The notes: generated by a model from the letters alone, not told the origin. A stretch of DNA of 64,000 bases from Anoxybacillus tengchongensis (GCF_014201585.1 NZ_JACHES010000002.1:62001-126000), one strand, 5' to 3'. Counted from the stretch's first letter, positions 10,007 to 19,238 are shown. Made by a program: numbers and translations.

Positions 10007-10032
10007 AGTATACGTGAACATCGACATGTTCA
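10007..10032 (-). promoter_or_regulatory. tepA promoter -10 with 18-bp dyad in the spacer
   Basis: TATACT is read on the minus strand at 10007-10012. Two bases upstream lies TGAACATCGACATGTTCA (10015-10032), a perfect 7-bp inverted repeat with four central bases. It occupies the -10/-35 spacer, where a repressor would block polymerase. It is not a LexA box, since the GAAC/GTTC half-sites are eight rather than four bases apart. Confidence 0.45.
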
Positions 10033-10036
10033 TACA

Positions 10037-10064
10037 AAAAACACCTGCGTGTCGCAGGTGTTTT
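10037..10064 (-). terminator. Terminator of rnjB
   Basis: AAAACACCTGCG pairs with CGCAGGTGTTTT around a short loop; T-rich sequence follows on the minus strand. It lies 22 bases after the rnjB stop. Confidence 0.88.
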
Positions 10065-10085
10065 CTTGACTTTGAGCATGTTGTT

Positions 10086-11747
10086 TTATACTTCCATAAT
10101 AATTGGTAAAATCATCGGTTTTCGTTTTGTTTTTTCAAATAAATATTGGCTAAGTGCATCACGAATGTTTGTTTTTAATGAAGACCATTCAATGACGTAG
10201 TCTTCCATACTCTTTTCTACAATCTCTTTCACAATTTTTACAGACTCCCCAAACAGCGTTTCCGATTCGCGCACATATACGAAACCGCGTGAAATCATTT
10301 CCGGGCCAGCAACGATCCGCTTATCTTGTTTACTTAACGTCACAACAACGATCATTATTCCATCTTGTGAAAGTAGGCGACGATCGCGCAACACAATATT
10401 CCCTACATCACCAATGCCCAATCCGTCAATTAAAATTTGGCCACTCGGTACTTTTCCACCGAAACGGGCGTAACCGTTACGAAATTCGATTACTTCTCCT
10501 TTTTCAATCAAAAAGATCGCATCTTGGCGAATGCCGACAGCTTGGGCGATTTTTCCATGCGCTTTTTGCATACGAAATTCTCCGTGCACCGGGATAAAAT
10601 ATTTTGGCTTCATAAAATTTAACATTAACTTTAATTCTTCCTGATATCCGTGTCCAGACACATGAACTTGGCGTTGTCCGTATACGACATTTGCTCCTGC
10701 ACGATATAATGCATCAATCGTTCGAGCAATAAATAGTTCATGACCTGGCATTGGAGAAGAAGCAACGATGACCGTGTCCCCTTCTTTAATGTTGATATAT
10801 TTATGTGCTTGTTTCGCCATGCGCGCTAGTGCTGCCATCGGTTCTCCTTGATTGCCTGTCGTTAAAATGACTAAGTCACGATCGTGGTAACGATCTACTT
10901 CACTCATCGAAATGATCATGTTTTCATCCAATTTCAAATATCCGAGACGCACCGCGATATCGATCACCTTATGCATATGACGGCTCATAATCACCACTTT
11001 TCGCCGATGATCACGAGCAGCGTGCAACACTTGTTGAATGCGCGTAATATTTGATGCAAAACAAGCAACGATCACACGACCTTGCGCATTGTAAATGACG
11101 TCGGAAATCTCTTGACCAACAACCGCTTCAGAACCTGTATATCCCGGCTTTTCTGCGTTTGTGCTATCTGATAATAAACAAAGTACACCTTTCGCCCCAA
11201 TTTGTGCCATTTTACCGAAATCGGTACGGCATATGCCAACAGGCGTTTGATCAAATTTAAAATCGCTCGTATATACGATGGCACCTTGCGATGTTTGAAT
11301 ACTTACCCCTAGACAATCTGGAATGCTATGATTCGTTTGGAAAAATGATATGATAGCTTTTTCAAATACGATCTCGCTGTCAGCATGTATTTCGATGCGC
11401 TTCGCTTTCGATGTAATCCCTTGCTCTTTTAATTTTTCTTCCATGAGCGCAAGCGTCAATTTTGCCCCGTACACAGGTACAGTAATTTTTCGCAACACGT
11501 ACGCAATAGCGCCAATATGATCGTCATGACCGTGCGTTAAGAAAATGCCACGAATACGTTCTTGTTGTTCAACTAAGTACGAAATATCAGGAATGACCAT
11601 ATCAATACCGAACATTTCGTCCTCCGGAAACATAAGACCTGCATCAAGGACGAAAATGTCTTCGTCGACCTCGACGACATACATATTTTTTCCTACCTCT
11701 CCAACACCGCCGAGGGCAAACACACGAATTTTCTCTGCTTGTTTCAT
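10086..11747 (-). CDS. rnjB: Ribonuclease J2
   Basis: This 553-residue metallo-beta-lactamase/beta-CASP nuclease has the zinc motif HGHDDH in LTHGHDDHIGA near residue 75, SDSTNAE, the beta-CASP core and a C-terminal domain. It forms a complex with RNase J1 in mRNA decay and rRNA maturation in the cytoplasm. Position between dapA and tepA is that of B. subtilis rnjB (ymfA), not rnjA. The start at 11747 is chosen over 11768 because AGGAGG lies seven bases upstream and homologues begin near MKQAEKIRVF. Confidence 0.92.
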   Translation of the reverse strand: MKQAEKIRVFALGGVGEVGKNMYVVEVDEDIFVLDAGLMFPEDEMFGIDMVIPDISYLVEQQERIRGIFLTHGHDDHIGAIAYVLRKITVPVYGAKLTLALMEEKLKEQGITSKAKRIEIHADSEIVFEKAIISFFQTNHSIPDCLGVSIQTSQGAIVYTSDFKFDQTPVGICRTDFGKMAQIGAKGVLCLLSDSTNAEKPGYTGSEAVVGQEISDVIYNAQGRVIVACFASNITRIQQVLHAARDHRRKVVIMSRHMHKVIDIAVRLGYLKLDENMIISMSEVDRYHDRDLVILTTGNQGEPMAALARMAKQAHKYINIKEGDTVIVASSPMPGHELFIARTIDALYRAGANVVYGQRQVHVSGHGYQEELKLMLNFMKPKYFIPVHGEFRMQKAHGKIAQAVGIRQDAIFLIEKGEVIEFRNGYARFGGKVPSGQILIDGLGIGDVGNIVLRDRRLLSQDGIMIVVVTLSKQDKRIVAGPEMISRGFVYVRESETLFGESVKIVKEIVEKSMEDYVIEWSSLKTNIRDALSQYLFEKTKRKPMILPIIMEV

Positions 11748-11800
11748 CTTAAATCCTCCTACAGTCAACCAAACTCACCCGCTCAAAGTCACTTACATCC

Positions 11801-11806
11801 ATTATA
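11801..11806 (-). promoter_or_regulatory. Candidate -10 box for rnjB
   Basis: A consensus TATAAT is read on the minus strand 54 bases before the rnjB start and just after the dapA terminator. No good -35 hexamer is visible at 17 bases, so the assignment is tentative. Confidence 0.4.
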
Positions 11807-11822
11807 ACTGATTCAACAATAA

Positions 11823-11851
11823 AAAAGAAAGGGATGAATTCCCTTTCTTTT
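11823..11851 (-). terminator. Terminator of the spoVF-dapA operon
   Basis: AAAAGAAAGGG pairs with CCCTTTCTTTT around a short loop and overlaps the dapA stop codon; six T follow on the minus strand. Confidence 0.85.
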
Positions 11852-12719
11852 AACCTTGTAACACATGCATCAATTGCAAACGTTCTGATTCAGTAAGTGG
11901 CACAAGTGGAAGTCGAACAGAACCAACATCTAATCCCTTCAACTGTAACGCCGTTTTTACTGGCACAGGGCTTGGCGCAGCAAATAATGCTTTCATGATC
12001 GGTAATAGCTGTTGATGCATCGCTGCCGCTTTTTTATTGTCTCCACGCATGAAAGCTTCCATCATTTCTTTCATTTCATTGCCGATAATATGCGAGGCCA
12101 CGGAAACAACACCCTTTCCGCCAATCGCTAACACAGGAAGCGTCAAGCCATCATCTCCGCTATACAACATGAAATCATCGCGCGTTTTTGCAATAATTTC
12201 CGTCATCGCATCTAAATTGCCGCTGGCATCTTTGACGGCTACGATGTTTGGAATTTCGGAAAGACGAACGATCGTTTCAACAGAAATATTGACGACCGCC
12301 CGACCCGGAATGTTATACACCATGACGGGCAAAGACGTGCTCTCCGCAATCGCTTTGTAATGCTGATAAATGCCTTCTTGATTTGGCTTATTGTAATAAG
12401 GTGCGACGATCATAACGGCATCGACACCGATTTCTTCTGCCTTTTTCGTTAGTTCAATCGATGCACGCGTATTGTTGCTTCCTGTTCCTGCAATGACAGG
12501 TACGCGCCCGTTAACAACTTCGACAACGTGGCGAAAAAGCGCCAACTTTTCCTCAGTCGTTAACGTTGGCGATTCTCCTGTCGTTCCAGCGACAACAAGT
12601 GAATCCGTACCGTTTTCAATTAAATAATTGACTAATTGCGTCGTTTTCGCAAAATCGATGTTCCCTTTATTGTCAAATGGGGTGACCATCGCTGTGGCAA
12701 TTTGACCAAATTGAACCAC
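11850..12719 (-). CDS. dapA: 4-hydroxy-tetrahydrodipicolinate synthase
   Basis: This 289-residue TIM-barrel enzyme condenses pyruvate with aspartate semialdehyde, the first lysine-branch step and the source of dipicolinate. Visible family motifs are AGTTGES (44-50), YNIPGR with the catalytic tyrosine near 134, and VAVKDASG with the Schiff-base lysine near 162. The start is GTG at 12719, preceded by TAGGAGTG. It is the last gene of the spoVFA-spoVFB-asd-dapG-dapA operon, so lysine, cell-wall and spore dipicolinate synthesis are co-ordinated. Confidence 0.95.
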   Translation of the reverse strand: MVQFGQIATAMVTPFDNKGNIDFAKTTQLVNYLIENGTDSLVVAGTTGESPTLTTEEKLALFRHVVEVVNGRVPVIAGTGSNNTRASIELTKKAEEIGVDAVMIVAPYYNKPNQEGIYQHYKAIAESTSLPVMVYNIPGRAVVNISVETIVRLSEIPNIVAVKDASGNLDAMTEIIAKTRDDFMLYSGDDGLTLPVLAIGGKGVVSVASHIIGNEMKEMMEAFMRGDNKKAAAMHQQLLPIMKALFAAPSPVPVKTALQLKGLDVGSVRLPLVPLTESERLQLMHVLQG

Positions 12720-12731
12720 AATTTTTCACTC

Positions 12732-13961
12732 CTAACTAAAATCGTATTGTTTCTGTTCGGCAAGTTGAAATGCATCGTGCAATGCATTCACCGCTTCTTT
12801 TAAATGTTCTTCTTTCACCAGTACCCAAATGGTTGTATGGCTATCAGCTGATTGTAAAATTTGAATGCCACGTTCGGATAACGCAGTAACAATTTTCGCT
12901 GTTACCCCCGGAACACCGGCAATGCCTGCCCCAACAGTCGATACTTTCGCGCAACCGCGCGTGACAGTTGGTTCATAGCCAAGCTTTTGCAACGTCGCAA
13001 TGGCGCGATCTGCCACCTCGCTCGATACGGTATATACGACCCCGTTCGGTGAAATGTTAATGAAGTCGACACTAATTCCTTCGTTCGCCATTGCTTTAAA
13101 TACTTCCGCTTGTAAATCGTAATGTCCCTCTTTTGCTGGCACTTTAATTTGCGTAATGTTTGAAACGTGAGCAATTCCTGTCACTAATCGCTCTTTCACA
13201 TCGCTTCCTTTTTTCCCAATCGATGTGACAAGTGTCCCTGGGGCATCAGAATACGTCGAACGAATGCGCAGAGGTACTTTCGCTTGCATCGCAATTTCGA
13301 CCGCACGTGGATGAATGACTTTTGCCCCTTGATATGCCATATTGCAAATTTCTGTATATGTCACGACATCAAGTGGTCGTGCATTTTCTACAATACGTGG
13401 GTCTGCTGTCATCACACCTTCGACGTCGGTAAAAATGTCAATCCATTCCGCACCTAGTGCAGCGCCGAGTGCGGCTGCTGATGTGTCGCTCCCACCGCGT
13501 CCAATCGTTGTCACATCTCCGTTTTCAGTAGCACCTTGGAAACCTGCGACAACGACAACATCATGCTCTTTTAGCGCACGCAACAACCGCTCACAACGCA
13601 TATCGATAATTTTTGCATTCGTATGATCATTGTTCGTACGAAAGCCCGCTTGTGCTCCGGTAAAGGCTGTCGCTTTGACCCCATGTTTGTTTAACATGTT
13701 TGTAAAAACGACGCTTGAAATGATTTCCCCACACGCCATTAATAAATCTTTTTCACGGTTTGTCACATATGCATTGGCTCCGTCAATGAGGCTAAGGAGC
13801 GTATCCGTTGCATACGGATCTCCTTTTCGCCCCATCGCTGAAACGACGACAACAACTTTATATCCGTCTCCCAACGCTTTTTCAATATGTTTACGCGCTA
13901 AATTTCGGCCGTGTTCATCACGAACAGACGTACCGCCAAACTTTTGAACGATAATTTTCAA
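12732..13961 (-). CDS. dapG: Aspartokinase I (diaminopimelate-sensitive)
   Basis: This 409-residue enzyme phosphorylates L-aspartate. It begins with the kinase motif KFGGTSV, carries GRGGSDTSAAALGAAL near residue 150 and two C-terminal ACT domains (about 265 onward), as in B. subtilis DapG. The frame is open from GTG at 13970, but TTG at 13961 gives GAGGTG at a six-base spacing and a protein starting KIIVQKFGG as in the family. Neighbours asd and dapA and its place in the spoVF operon distinguish it from the other aspartokinases. Confidence 0.92.
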   Translation of the reverse strand: MKIIVQKFGGTSVRDEHGRNLARKHIEKALGDGYKVVVVVSAMGRKGDPYATDTLLSLIDGANAYVTNREKDLLMACGEIISSVVFTNMLNKHGVKATAFTGAQAGFRTNNDHTNAKIIDMRCERLLRALKEHDVVVVAGFQGATENGDVTTIGRGGSDTSAAALGAALGAEWIDIFTDVEGVMTADPRIVENARPLDVVTYTEICNMAYQGAKVIHPRAVEIAMQAKVPLRIRSTYSDAPGTLVTSIGKKGSDVKERLVTGIAHVSNITQIKVPAKEGHYDLQAEVFKAMANEGISVDFINISPNGVVYTVSSEVADRAIATLQKLGYEPTVTRGCAKVSTVGAGIAGVPGVTAKIVTALSERGIQILQSADSHTTIWVLVKEEHLKEAVNALHDAFQLAEQKQYDFS

Positions 13962-13983
13962 CGTCAACACCTCGATGCTGATT

Positions 13984-15033
13984 TTACGCTTTCACAATCC
14001 CTAATTTTAAAAGACTTTCAGCAATTTGAACAGAGTTCCATGCCGCTCCTTTTAACAAGTTATCAGAAACGATCCATAAATGGAACCCTGTATCGCGATG
14101 TAAATCTTTGCGAATACGACCAACGAATACGTCATTTTGTCCTGTTGCATACAACGGCATTGGATAAAGTTGTTCGCTTGGATCGTCTTGCAAGACCACG
14201 CCCGGTGCTTCTTTTAGGAGCGACTGAATTTGCTCGACCGTTACTCCTTCTTTTTCTACTTCAATGTAAACGGATTCTGAATGCCCTACCATCACCGGAA
14301 TGCGTACGCACGTTGCTGCTACTTCTAACTCAGGCATATGCATAATTTTTTTCGTTTCATTAATCATTTTCATTTCTTCAAATGTAAACCCATTATCTTG
14401 AAACTTATCAATTTGTGGAATGGCGTTAAATGCAATCGGATAATGTTTACGATCCGATTTCACCGGTAAAATTTCTGGTGTCACTTCTTCTCCATTTAAC
14501 ATATGCGCCGTTTGCGTTTTTAACTCTTCTACCGCTTGTGCTCCTGCTCCTGACACTGCTTGATATGTCGAGACGATCACGCGTTTTAATCCAAATGCTT
14601 GACGAATCGGCTCAAGCGCAACGACCATTTGAATCGTTGAGCAGTTCGGATTCGCGATAATGCCGTTATGCCAATGTAAATCGTTTTCATTGACTTCTGG
14701 AACGACGAGCGGAACGTTTTCGTCCATGCGAAATGCGCTCGTATTATCAACAACAATTGCCCCTCGCTTTACCGCTTCAGGAGCAAGTTGCTTCGATACC
14801 GCTCCTCCTGCACTAAATAATGCGATATGCACACCTTCAAAGCTTTCTGGCTTTGCGGCTTGCACTTCAATTTCTTCACCTTTAAACATGACTTTTTTTC
14901 CAGCTGAACGCTCTGATGAAAGTAAAGATAATTTAGCAATGGGGAAGTTTCTTTTTTCTAACGTTTGAATCATTTGCTGTCCGACAGCTCCTGTCGCGCC
15001 AACGACGGCGACATGTAATCCTTTTTGCTCCAT
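13984..15033 (-). CDS. asd: Aspartate-semialdehyde dehydrogenase
   Basis: This 349-residue NADPH-dependent enzyme reduces aspartyl phosphate. It has an N-terminal Rossmann motif [12 protein letters not shown] (near 10) and the catalytic cysteine in [11 protein letters not shown], near residue 127. The start at 15033 ([12 protein letters not shown]) is used because AAGGAG is eight bases upstream; the longer frame to 15096 adds an unlikely lysine/isoleucine-rich tail. It lies between spoVFB and dapG in the dipicolinate operon. Confidence 0.94.
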   Translation of the reverse strand: MEQKGLHVAVVGATGAVGQQMIQTLEKRNFPIAKLSLLSSERSAGKKVMFKGEEIEVQAAKPESFEGVHIALFSAGGAVSKQLAPEAVKRGAIVVDNTSAFRMDENVPLVVPEVNENDLHWHNGIIANPNCSTIQMVVALEPIRQAFGLKRVIVSTYQAVSGAGAQAVEELKTQTAHMLNGEEVTPEILPVKSDRKHYPIAFNAIPQIDKFQDNGFTFEEMKMINETKKIMHMPELEVAATCVRIPVMVGHSESVYIEVEKEGVTVEQIQSLLKEAPGVVLQDDPSEQLYPMPLYATGQNDVFVGRIRKDLHRDTGFHLWIVSDNLLKGAAWNSVQIAESLLKLGIVKA

Positions 15034-15138
15034 CTCTTCTTCTCCTTCCAACTGATAGACAATTTTAATATCATTTATTTTAGCACATTCATTCATAAAG
15101 GAGAGACGTTTTTTATAAATTTTCTTGCAACTGTTTAT

Positions 15139-15732
15139 TTATGAGCGACGATATTCAACGATGACCGGCTGAATTTGCCGACCTTCTAGCGCTGCTTCTA
15201 CTGTATCGAGCAGTAAAGGCATATGAGCCACCATCGAATTTGGTTTTTTAAATGGATCATCTTGCCCAAATGGAATGAAGTAAATATTTTTTGCCGCCAT
15301 CAATCGCATTAAATTCACTCCATTTAAACCGAGCGCGTCGTTTGTCGAAATGCCGATCACAACGGGACGATGGTTGCGCATCGTCGCTTTCGCAGCCATT
15401 AGTACAGGAGAATCTGTCATTGCGTTCGCTAATTTGCTCATCGAATTTCCGGTTAACGGTGCAATGACCATACAATCAAGCGGTAATTTCGGTCCTAACG
15501 GCTCCGCCTTTACAATTGTATCAATGACTTGATGACCTGTCATCTCTTCAAGTTTTTTCACCCATTCTTCTCCTTTGCCAAATCGGGTATTTGTCGATTG
15601 TACGGTATAGGAAACGATCGGAATGACGTCTGCCCCTTTAGCAATTAATTTTTCAATTTCCGGCATCACCGCATCATATGTGCAATGTGATCCCGTTAAA
15701 CCGAAGCCAATACGCTTTCCTTGTACGTTCAT
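15139..15732 (-). CDS. spoVFB: Dipicolinate synthase subunit B
   Basis: This 197-residue flavoprotein-like protein begins NVQGKRIGFGLTGSHCTYD and contains PLTGNSMSKLANAMTDSPV, typical of SpoVFB. With subunit A it makes dipicolinic acid in the mother cell, which is taken up by the spore with calcium. It overlaps spoVFA by four bases. A 106-base gap before asd contains no clear terminator, so the five-gene transcript probably continues. Confidence 0.93.
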   Translation of the reverse strand: MNVQGKRIGFGLTGSHCTYDAVMPEIEKLIAKGADVIPIVSYTVQSTNTRFGKGEEWVKKLEEMTGHQVIDTIVKAEPLGPKLPLDCMVIAPLTGNSMSKLANAMTDSPVLMAAKATMRNHRPVVIGISTNDALGLNGVNLMRLMAAKNIYFIPFGQDDPFKKPNSMVAHMPLLLDTVEAALEGRQIQPVIVEYRRS

Positions 15733-16631
15733 TTTTTATTCTCCTTTCTTTTTTTCAAATCTGCTGAAAGAAGTTGTGCCAATACGTTCGCGACAATTTG
15801 CCCCGCTGTTTTCGGAGCGACAATACCAGGAAGCCCTGGAGCTAATAATGCTTGAATGCCGCGTTTTTCCGCATATCGAAAATCCGTTCCGCCCGGTTTT
15901 GACGCTAAATCGATGATGAGCGTATGAGCAGGCATTTTCGCAATGACGCTTGCGGTTACAACGGGATGTGGGATCGTATTAATACAAACGTCAATATCTT
16001 TCACGTGTTGTTCTAAATCGTTTAAATGAAACGGTTCGAGCGCCATCTCTGCAATGCGCGCTAAATGTTCGGAGCGGCGGGCTCCCACTTTTACTTTCGC
16101 TCCTAAAGCCGCAAACGTTCGGGCAACGGTCATACCTACACGCCCTAACCCTAAAACAGCAACGCGTGATCCATGAATTGTCACATCTGTATGTTGAATG
16201 ACCATCATGATCGTTCCTTCTGCCGTAGGAATCGAGTTATAAATAGCGACATCATCCCGTTCGAATAGTTGAACATGTTTTCGTCCGACCGACTTAACGA
16301 CACGATCTAAATAGTCGTTGGTAATCCCTGAGTAAACGGTACAATGCATCGGGGTCTGGCGGAGTAATTCTTCTGTAAACGTCATTTTTTCGTTTGAAAA
16401 TACCGTTTGAATTTCACCATCCATACTCGTTCCGTGAACAGGTAAAATGATAGCATCCACTTCGTGGAAATCGACTTCGTGAATTTTCATTTTCGTTACC
16501 CCAGCAAAGCCATGGTCTAATTGATCGAAGCCAACAAGTGACAATCTCGCGTCAAGTTCCATCAATTTCCGAATGACTTCAAGCTGCCGAGCGTCCCCAC
16601 CGATGATCGCAACGTGCATTCCTGTCAGCAT
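15729..16631 (-). CDS. spoVFA: Dipicolinate synthase subunit A
   Basis: This 300-residue protein has an N-terminal recognition domain (MHVAIIGGDARQLEVIRKL) and a NAD(P)-binding Rossmann fold (VLGLGRVGMTVARTFAALGA near 155). It is the oxidoreductase half of dipicolinate synthase. The start at 16631 is chosen over 16655 because GAGGGTG lies upstream and homologues begin MLTG. A SigmaK-like promoter lies about 50 bases upstream, in keeping with late mother-cell expression. Confidence 0.93.
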   Translation of the reverse strand: MLTGMHVAIIGGDARQLEVIRKLMELDARLSLVGFDQLDHGFAGVTKMKIHEVDFHEVDAIILPVHGTSMDGEIQTVFSNEKMTFTEELLRQTPMHCTVYSGITNDYLDRVVKSVGRKHVQLFERDDVAIYNSIPTAEGTIMMVIQHTDVTIHGSRVAVLGLGRVGMTVARTFAALGAKVKVGARRSEHLARIAEMALEPFHLNDLEQHVKDIDVCINTIPHPVVTASVIAKMPAHTLIIDLASKPGGTDFRYAEKRGIQALLAPGLPGIVAPKTAGQIVANVLAQLLSADLKKRKENKK

Positions 16632-16682
16632 GAGTTCATTCACCCTCTTATACATCTAGTTTTTTGCCCATCGTTACTTTCA

Positions 16683-16710
16683 CATCTTATGATATCGGTC
16701 ATAAAACGGT
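16683..16710 (-). promoter_or_regulatory. Candidate SigmaK promoter of the spoVF operon
   Basis: On the minus strand, CATAAGATG (16683-16691) stands 17 bases after AC (16709-16710). The SigmaK consensus is AC, 16-17 bases, CATAnnnTA. One position of the -10 deviates. Location immediately upstream of spoVFA, a known SigmaK gene in B. subtilis, supports it. Confidence 0.5.
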
Positions 16711-16722
16711 GAGCGGAAAATG

Positions 16723-16746
16723 AAAAAAGACACCCCTTCAGGTGTC
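16723..16746 (-). terminator. Terminator of ymxH
   Basis: GACACC pairs with GGTGTC around a six-base loop, with six T following on the minus strand. The stem reaches the stop codon of ymxH. Confidence 0.8.
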
Positions 16747-16982
16747 TAGTCATCGACATCAATTAAAATCATATCAGAGCCGATCTTTTTTACACGACTC
16801 CACGGCACGCGTATATCTGTCCCATCTTTCCGAAAACCGAACCATTTTGTTGTCGGAATTAAAAGCGCTTGAATTTGACCCGTTCGCTCATTGATTTCTA
16901 AATCCGTTTGTCCTAGAATACCGAGACGCTCTGCTCGCTTCATATCGACAATTTCTTTCCCGCTTAATTCACTTAATCGCAT
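16746..16982 (-). CDS. ymxH: YlmC/YmxH-family PRC-barrel protein
   Basis: This 78-residue protein begins MRLSELSGKEIVDM and consists of one PRC-barrel domain, with DIRVPWSRVKKIGSDMILID near the end. YlmC/YmxH proteins are conserved sporulation-linked proteins of unknown mechanism. The frame is open to 17039, but 16982 has AAGGGGG upstream and gives the family length. It lies between the mlpA terminator and the spoVF operon with its own terminator, so it may be a single-gene transcript. Confidence 0.85.
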   Translation of the reverse strand: MRLSELSGKEIVDMKRAERLGILGQTDLEINERTGQIQALLIPTTKWFGFRKDGTDIRVPWSRVKKIGSDMILIDVDD

Positions 16983-17023
16983 ACGACGTCCCCCTTTCTT
17001 TATCATTGTAGAAAAAAGAGCAT

Positions 17024-17055
17024 AAAAAAATGCCTGCAAGTTTATTGTTGCAGGC
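17024..17055 (-). terminator. Terminator of mlpA
   Basis: GCCTGCAA (17032-17039) pairs with TTGCAGGC (17048-17055), and seven T follow on the minus strand. The mlpA stop codon lies in the loop. Confidence 0.82.
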
Positions 17056-18283
17056 TTTTTGGTAATGTTCCTTCCGGACTAATGAGCGCAACGGAGAAAT
17101 CGTCTGTAAAAATCGTTTGCGCCATGCGGTCAACGCTTTCTTTTGTCACGCGATCAATGCTTTCAATGATTTCATCAAGCGAGCGATGACGACCGAGCAA
17201 CAGCTCATTTTTTCCATTTCGGCTCATACGACTATTTGTACTTTCTAAACTTAACATTAAGTTCCCTTTCATTTGCTCTTTGCTATTTTCTAGCTCTTTT
17301 TCCGTAATGCCATCTTGTTTTAGTTGTTCAATCGTTTGTTGAATCGTATCGAATAAAAGATCAAGCTGGTGGCTTCCTGTCCCCCCATAAATCGTGATCA
17401 TTCCTCCGTCGCGATAGGCGGAATGGTAAGAAAAAACAGAATAAGCTAATCCACGTTGCTCACGCACTTCTTGGAAAAGACGGCTACTCATACTTCCACC
17501 TAAAATGTTGTTTAAAATAATTAAACTATAAATATCTTCATGCCCAATTGGCAATCCATTAAATCCAATGCATACGTGCGCTTGTTCTGTCTCTTTTTTA
17601 CGCGCGATTTTATGCGGGTAAAACGTTGGTGCGATATGCGCATCGTTACCTTTTTGTCTCGTAAATGAGCCGAAGTAAGCTTCGACTTGTTGAATGAACG
17701 ACTCATCGACATTTCCTGCGATTGAAATGACAACACGATCGGGCGTATACGATTCATGCATATATTGTCGTAACGTATCCCCCGTAAACGTTGCTAACGT
17801 TTGCTCCGTTCCTAAAATCGGATAACCGAGCGGATGATTTCCGTAACTTGCCTTGCTTAATAAGTCATGGACGAGATCATCTGGCGTATCTTCATACATT
17901 TTAATTTCTTCGAATACGACATTTTTTTCTTTTTGTAACTCTTCATCTACAAACGTAGAGTGGAAAAACATATCGGCTAGTATATCTAAAGCAAATGATG
18001 CATGTGTATCTAATACTTTAGCATAGTAGCACGTATATTCTTTTGACGTAAACGCATTTACTTGACCGCCGATGCGATCAAACGATTCCGCAATATCACG
18101 AGCTGAACGCGTTTTCGTTCCTTTGAAAAACATATGTTCAAGAAAATGCGAAATGCCATTGTTTTTTTCGTTTTCATTGCGTGATCCTGTGCCGATCCAA
18201 ATTCCGATCGCCACAGAGCGAACAGTTGGAATATGCTCGAGTACAACTCTTACCCCGTTTTGACACGTATATGTTTTAATCAA
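17042..18283 (-). CDS. mlpA: Zinc protease of the insulinase (M16) family, MlpA
   Basis: This 413-residue peptidase has the inverted zinc motif HFLEHMFFKGT (HxxEH, near residues 46-50), the downstream glutamate region near 120, and the paired R/Y motif region typical of M16B proteins. It corresponds to B. subtilis mlpA (ymxG), tied to regulation of protease production. The start is TTG at 18283 with GGAAGGG a few bases upstream. It overlaps the end of ylxY by eight bases. Confidence 0.9.
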   Translation of the reverse strand: MIKTYTCQNGVRVVLEHIPTVRSVAIGIWIGTGSRNENEKNNGISHFLEHMFFKGTKTRSARDIAESFDRIGGQVNAFTSKEYTCYYAKVLDTHASFALDILADMFFHSTFVDEELQKEKNVVFEEIKMYEDTPDDLVHDLLSKASYGNHPLGYPILGTEQTLATFTGDTLRQYMHESYTPDRVVISIAGNVDESFIQQVEAYFGSFTRQKGNDAHIAPTFYPHKIARKKETEQAHVCIGFNGLPIGHEDIYSLIILNNILGGSMSSRLFQEVREQRGLAYSVFSYHSAYRDGGMITIYGGTGSHQLDLLFDTIQQTIEQLKQDGITEKELENSKEQMKGNLMLSLESTNSRMSRNGKNELLLGRHRSLDEIIESIDRVTKESVDRMAQTIFTDDFSVALISPEGTLPKSLQQ

Positions 18284-19238
18284 GTCCCTTCCTCCTACTT
18301 TTTACAATTCTTTCCTCACTTAATAATGTAGACACATTGTCAATGGCGTATTCTTTTTTTTGTAATGATTGAATTAACGGCTCTAACGCCTTTACCGTTG
18401 ATACAGTCGGATGCATTAAAATCATCGCTCCGTTATGCACTTTTGATGTTACTCGTTCCACTATAACAGAAGGCGCTGGTTTTTGCCAATCAATTGTATC
18501 GACCGTCCACAAAATCGTATACATCCCAAGCTCATGGGCGATATATACAACATCATCTCGATAGCTACCGCTTGGCGGAGCGAATAAACGTGGCTTGATG
18601 CCTGTTGCCGCTTCAATTGCATCGTTCGTTTTGACGATTTGTTCCCGAATCGCTTGTTTACTCATCGTTTTCATATCTGGATGGTTGTACGAATGATTGC
18701 CAATTTCATGACCAGCATCAGCAATCATTTTTGCTAGTTGTGGGTTTTCTTTTACCCAACGCCCTTCTAAAAAAAACGTGGCACGTACGTTGTATTTTTC
18801 AAGATTATGTAACATGCTCGGGATATGTTCGCTTCCCCAAGCAACGTTAATTAGAAAAGAGACCATCGGTTTATCTGGATGCCCCCGATAAATAGGTGAT
18901 GGAGGTAAATCCGACAAATGAATAGACGGCGATACTTGTTTATATACAAGCTGCTGTTCAGAAAATGTTCCATTTTGTTTCATTTGCTTATATGATGCCT
19001 CAATATCTACTTCTAATCCGTTGTAGCCAGGGATTGCTTTCCATACACGATCGACTTTCGCATTTTGCGCAGGAATGTTATATTGTTTTGCCTGTTCGAT
19101 AACTTGAATATATAACGGATCACCTTGTTTTGCCACCGTCATATGCCGTAAATCATGGATGTACGTTGTCGTCCAAGGATTTTGTACAATTATGGCCGAC
19201 ACACATATGATGATCGTTAAAAAAAACGCTCGCCGCAC
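18276..19238 (-). CDS. ylxY: NodB-fold polysaccharide deacetylase homologue YlxY, probably catalytically impaired
   Basis: This 320-residue protein has an N-terminal membrane anchor or signal (RRAFFLTIIICVSAIIVQN) and a C-terminal NodB domain (about 125-310). The metal ligands HxxxH are present in GNHSYNHPDM and the motif RLFAPPSGSYR is intact. The usual TFDDG motif is replaced by SFLINVAWG, so the catalytic aspartates are missing. The same change is recalled for YlxY proteins of Bacillus. GTG start at 19238, AAGGAGGGG upstream. It follows pnpA after 120 bases. Confidence 0.85.
   Translation of the reverse strand: MRRAFFLTIIICVSAIIVQNPWTTTYIHDLRHMTVAKQGDPLYIQVIEQAKQYNIPAQNAKVDRVWKAIPGYNGLEVDIEASYKQMKQNGTFSEQQLVYKQVSPSIHLSDLPPSPIYRGHPDKPMVSFLINVAWGSEHIPSMLHNLEKYNVRATFFLEGRWVKENPQLAKMIADAGHEIGNHSYNHPDMKTMSKQAIREQIVKTNDAIEAATGIKPRLFAPPSGSYRDDVVYIAHELGMYTILWTVDTIDWQKPAPSVIVERVTSKVHNGAMILMHPTVSTVKALEPLIQSLQKKEYAIDNVSTLLSEERIVKSRRKGLD

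Noticed and set aside
10015-10032. LexA (SOS) box upstream of tepA
   Set aside because: GAAC and GTTC half-sites are separated by eight bases, whereas the Bacillus LexA box has four.
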